From the NCBI GenBank assembly GCA_963555705.1, contig OY743184.1, positions 30,073,614 to 30,137,613 of the forward strand: DNA of 64,000 bases, written 5' to 3'. The notes beneath the pieces are model-generated. The model was not told the DNA's origin. It saw nothing but the letters and a program-made list of their open reading frames with translations, and searched no databases. Source of the DNA: Ligustrum vulgare. Taxonomy: Eukaryota; Streptophyta; Magnoliopsida; Lamiales; Oleaceae. Shown one piece after another: positions 59,940 to 64,000 of the stretch (its first letter is position 1; the number at the start of each line of letters is the position of its first letter). A program made the translations under genes and the position numbers.

Positions 59940-62900
59940 TTTTTTTTTTTTTTTTTTACACTCAAACCTTTTTGGGAGTGTTTTACCCTCACATCTTTTT
60001 AATAATTTCATATTCACTCTTTGTTTTAATTAATGTACCCTTTTTAATATTTTATTTCTCATACATATATAATCTAAACTCTTCACTTTCTCAACAAAAT
60101 TTTTTTTTTAAACAAAATCAACAACTCTCATATAATTTATGGTTTCTAACACGTCCTTCAATTAATGAGAGAAAAACAAAAAAATGTGTACTTTTTGAAT
60201 TATTTTTTCTAAATGCATATAATAATTATTTTTTAAAAAAAATAAAAAAATCTACATCTAAAAGGCCTTAAAGTGAGAAACTTTTTATTATTATTCCACC
60301 CTCATACATTTTTCTGAGTATTTTACCCTCGCATATTTTTAATAATTTCATTTTCACCCCTAGTTTTAATTAATGAATATTTTTAATATTTTATTTCTTT
60401 TTGTTTTCGTATTGTCAATAAAAATATTTTTCATATGTATATAATCTAAACTCTTCACTTTCTCCCTAAAAAATATTTAAAATAAAATCAACAATTCTCA
60501 TATAATATATGGTTTTCGACACGTCCTTCAACTAATGAAAGAAAAAGAAAAAATGTGTACTTTTTGTAAATGCTCATAATAATTTTTTTTTAAAAAAAAA
60601 TAATAATCTACACCTAAAATGTCTTAATGGGAGAAACGTTTTTATTATTATTTTAACCTGATATATTTTTTTGAGTATTTTACCCTCGCATATTTTTACT
60701 AATTTCATTTTCACCCCAAGTTTTAATTAATGTACATTTTTTAATATTTTATTTCTTTTTGTTTTCGTATTGTTAACAAAATTATTTTTTCATACGTATA
60801 TAATCAAAACTCTTCACTTCTATCCTAAAAAATCTTTTAAATAAAATCAACAACTCTCATGTAATTTATGGTTTATAACACGTTCTTCAATTAATGAGAG
60901 AAAAAGAAAAAATGTGTACCTTTTGAATTAATTTTTCTGCATACGTAAAATAAATATTTAAAAAAAAAACTCGAAAATGCCTTAAATGGAGAAACTTTTT
61001 ATTATTATTCTACCCTCATACATTTTTCGGAGTATTTTACCCTCGCATATTTTTAATAATTTCATATTCACCCCTAGTTTTTATTAATGTACATTTTTGA
61101 ATATTTTATTCCTTTTCATTTTGGTATTGTCAATAAAAATATTTTTCATACATATATAATCTAAACTATTCGCTTTCTCCCTAAAAATCTTTTAAATAAA
61201 ATCAAAAACACTCATATAATTTATGGTTTCTAACACGTCCTTCAATCAATGAGAGAAAAAGAAAAAATGTGTACTTTTTGAATTATTTTTTTACATGCAT
61301 ATAATAATTATTTTTTTAAAAAGTAAAAAAAAAATCTACATCTAAAAGGCCTTAAAGGGAGAAACTTTTAATTATTATTCCACCCTCATCCATTTTTCTA
61401 AGTATTTTACCCTCATATATTTTTAATAATTTCATATTCACACATAGTTTTTATTAATGTACATTTTTTAATATTTTAATCCTTTTCATTTTGGTATTGT
61501 CAACAAAAATATTTTTCATACATATATAATCTAAACGCTTCACTTTCTAAATAATTTTTTTTAAAAAAAATAAAATCAACAACTCTCATATAATTTATGG
61601 TTTCAAACATGTCCTTCAATGAATGAGAGAAAAAGAAAAAATGTGTACTTTTTGAATTATTTTTTCCACATGCATATATTAATTATTTTTTTAAAAGGCC
61701 TTAAAGGGAGAAACTTTTTTATTATTATTCCACCCTCATGCAATTTTCTGAGTATTTTACCCTCGCATATTTTTAATAATTTCATATTCACCTCCAGTCT
61801 TTATTAATGTACATTGTTTAATATTTTATTTATTTTTGTTTTCGTATTGTCAATAAATTTTTTTTTTCTTAAGTATATAATCTAAACTCTTCAATTTCTC
61901 CAAAAAAATCTTTTATAAAAAATTAACAACTCTCATATAATTTATGGTTTCCAACACGTCCTTCAATTAATGAGAGAGAAAAAAAATGTGTACTTTTTGT
62001 AAATGCTTATTATAATTTTTTTTTTAAATAAAAAAAAAACTACTTTTAAGAGGTCATAATGGGAGAAACTTTTTTATTATTATTTTACCCTCATATATTT
62101 TTTTGAGTATTTTACCCACTCATATTTTTAATAATTTCATATTCACCCCTAGTTTTAATTAATGTACATTTTTTAATATTTTATTTCTTTTTGTTTTCGT
62201 ATTGTCAACAAAAATATTTTTCATACGTATATAATCAAAACTCTTCACTTTCTCCCTAAAAAATTCTTTAAATAAAATCGACAACTCTCATGTAATTTAT
62301 GGTTTCTAACACGTTTTTCAATTAATGAGAGAAAAAGAAAAAATGTGTACTTTTTGAATTAATTTTTCTGCATGCGTAAAATAAATATTTAAAAAAAATA
62401 AAATTGAAAAGGCCTTAAAGGGAGAAACGTTTTATTATTATTCTACCCTTATACATTTTTTAGAGTATTTTACCCTCGCATATTTTTAATAATTTCATAT
62501 TCACTTCTAGTTTTAATTAATGTACATTTTTTAATATTTTATTTCTTTTTATTGTGGTTTAGTTAATAAAAATATTTTTCATACATATTTAATCTAAACT
62601 CTTCACTTTCTCACTAAGAAATATTTTAAATAAAATCAACAACTTTAATATAATTTATGGTTTTGAGCACTTCCTTCAATTAATGACAGAAAAGGAAAAA
62701 ATGTGTACTATTTGAATTATTTTTTCTACACATGAATATAATAATTATTTTAAAAAACAAAAAATCTACATCTAAAAGGCCTTAAACGGAGAAACTTTTA
62801 ATTATTATTCTACCCTCGTACGTTTTTCGAAGTATTTTACCCTTGCATATTTTTTATCATTTCATATTCACCCCTAGTTTTAATTAATGTACATTTTTGA

Positions 62901-63440
62901 ATATTTTATTTCTTTTTATTTTGGTGTTGTCAATAAAAATATTTCTCTTATATATATAATATAACTCTTTACTTTATCACTAAAAAAATATTTTAAATAA
63001 GATCAACAACTCTCTTATAATTTATGGTTTCCAACACGTCCTTCACTTAATGAGAGAAAAAGAAAAAAATGTGTACTTTTTGTAAATGTTGATAACAATT
63101 TTTTTTTAAAAAAAAAAAACTACATCTAAAAGGTCTTGATGGGAGAAAATTTTTTATAATTATTTTACCCTCATATATTTTTTTGAATATTTTACCCTTG
63201 CATATTTTTTAATAATTTCATATTCACTCATAGTTTTAATTAATGTACCTTTTTTAATATTTTATTTCTTTTTGTTTTCGTATTGTCAATAAAAATATTT
63301 TTTATACGTATGTAATCTAAACTCTTCACTTTCTCCCTAAACAATATTTTAAATAAAATCAACAATCTCATATAATTTATGGTTTCCAACACGTCCTTCA
63401 ATTAATGAGAGGAAAATAAAAAATGTGTACTTTTTTGTAA
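59940..63440 (+). repeat. Distinct satellite subfamily at the right edge of the array
   Basis: From about 60 kb on, nearly all monomers are long (about 342-370 bp). They carry AACACGTCCTTC instead of AATACGTCCTTC, ACATCTAAAAGGCCTTAA instead of ACATCGGAAAGGCCTTAA, and TCGCATATTTTTAATAAT instead of TCGCATCTTTTTAATAAT. The change is abrupt, next to a run of about 45 A at 59856-59901. Confidence 0.8.
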
Positions 63441-64000
63441 ACTAGTTGCAAGCACGTGCGTTGCACGTCTTACGTATAGGATGCATGTTATGCGCAATAT
63501 TTTCGTAGAATTAATATTATTTTTTGAAAGTTGTTAAGGTAAAAGATATTATTAAAATAAAAAAATTGAAATTGTTGATATGAGTTTTTTTTTTTTTTTA
63601 AATTTATGTATATAATGTGAAAATTTTGAATAAATCAAAGTGTAATGTTTTGTTTTTGTTTTGTTTTGTTTTATTTTGACTATAATACTTTTTTGCGCAT
63701 TACACATCTTATGTAAAGGAAGAATAATTTGTGAAATTTTTGTAGCAATAAATAATTTTTTAATAATATTTGCAATATTTCAATGAACTAAAATGTAACA
63801 TTATGGTTACAACGAAACTTTTTTCGTACACAATAGTTTTTGTTAACATTCCATATATAATTTTTATTATTTTTGTATTATACATTTACAAAGACATTCG
63901 GTGTTCGCGTTAAAATTTTATGCGAAAAGTGTGACATATAGTTGAACACTCTATACATCTCAAGAAGAAGATATTGATGTTGTAATCAGTCTAAATTGAA
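63441..64000 (+). other. Sequence beyond the satellite, unassigned
   Basis: The satellite stops after TGTGTACTTTTTTGTAA. The next bases, ACTAGTTGCAAGCACGTGCG and TTGCACGTCTTACGTA, include the hairpin ACGTGC-GTT-GCACGT at about 63456-63470. A degenerate second copy (TTGCGCATTACACATCTTAT) is near 63692-63711. No coding frame, tRNA or LTR is recognised. It may be the end of another transposon or of a different repeat. Confidence 0.5.

Larger units (their letters stand above)
44499..63440 (+). repeat. AT-rich satellite array, about 55 monomers in two length classes
   Basis: A landmark, AATTTCATATTCACCC and variants, recurs about 55 times between about 44784 and 63215. Intervals fall in two groups: about 298-327 bp (19 cases) and about 341-400 bp (34 cases), with one of about 229 bp. 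The long class has an extra block with a poly(A) or poly(T) run and ACATCGGAAAGGCCTTAA; the short class has instead ACATAAATATACTAAT. Both share TTTTACCCTC, GTATTGTCAA, CTAAACTCTTCACTT, TTTTAAATAAAATCAACAAC and TTCAATTAATGAGAGAAAAA. The classes alternate without a fixed order. Open frames in it are chance products of the repeats. No genes are seen. All positions were counted by eye. Confidence 0.93.

Noticed and set aside
44604..61807. Short open frames in the satellite array (for example 46666-46902, 57090-57356, 58450-58713)
   Set aside because: They are Phe/Ile-rich readings of the monomer, repeated in many units with frame breaks in others, and lack any domain. They follow from the repeat and not from coding constraint.

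Overview
The window is repetitive DNA from a flowering plant, probably pericentromeric or centromeric heterochromatin. Plant hallmarks are Ty3/gypsy LTR retrotransposons primed by initiator-Met tRNA (PBS TGGTATCAGAGC), a CACTA (En/Spm-type) DNA transposon with introns, and a long AT-rich satellite. I see no host gene, no tRNA and no rRNA. Species cannot be named from the sequence.

Layout: everything sits in or on a satellite array. Satellite is visible as a short fragment at 28369-28459 and as the main array at about 44499-63440, roughly 55 monomers in two length classes (about 305 and about 360 bp). Two insertion stacks interrupt it. Left stack: a gypsy element (called A0) enters at the window start with its pol 3' end; its 3' LTR (287-1031 plus 28183-28368) is split by a 27-kb CACTA element (1032-28182, target duplication CTT). 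The CACTA carries a decayed TnpD-type transposase (2227-5400) and a second gene (5612-27531) ending in a Ulp1-like cysteine protease domain. That second gene is itself split in an intron by a compound gypsy block (5896-24604) made of six LTRs and three nearly identical gag-pol units in tandem, plus an inverted piece.

Right stack (28460-44498): a minus-strand solo LTR (duplication AAATA) contains gypsy element B (28619-43823, duplication GGAGA), which contains gypsy element C (30711-41814, CGAAA), which contains a younger A-family element (35568-41532, GAATT). Each level is closed by a matching 5-bp target duplication that I read directly. Removing the solo LTR restores one satellite monomer of about 370 bp.

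All gypsy families here share a layout: a single gag-pol ORF (gag, CCHC knuckle, DGGS protease, RT, RNase H, integrase) whose 3' end runs into the LTR and encodes a [12 protein letters not shown] tail; LTRs bounded by TGATG/CATCA (A, C, solo LTR); and LTR upstream regions packed with the palindrome TTACGGCCGTAA. This resembles the centromere-targeting CRM chromoviruses, but that clade call is inference. None of the copies is complete: every one has lost integrase core sequence, and the three tandem copies also carry a mutated RT active site (YFDG for YFDD). The window is therefore a fossil record of insertion, unequal recombination, inversion and deletion within a satellite.
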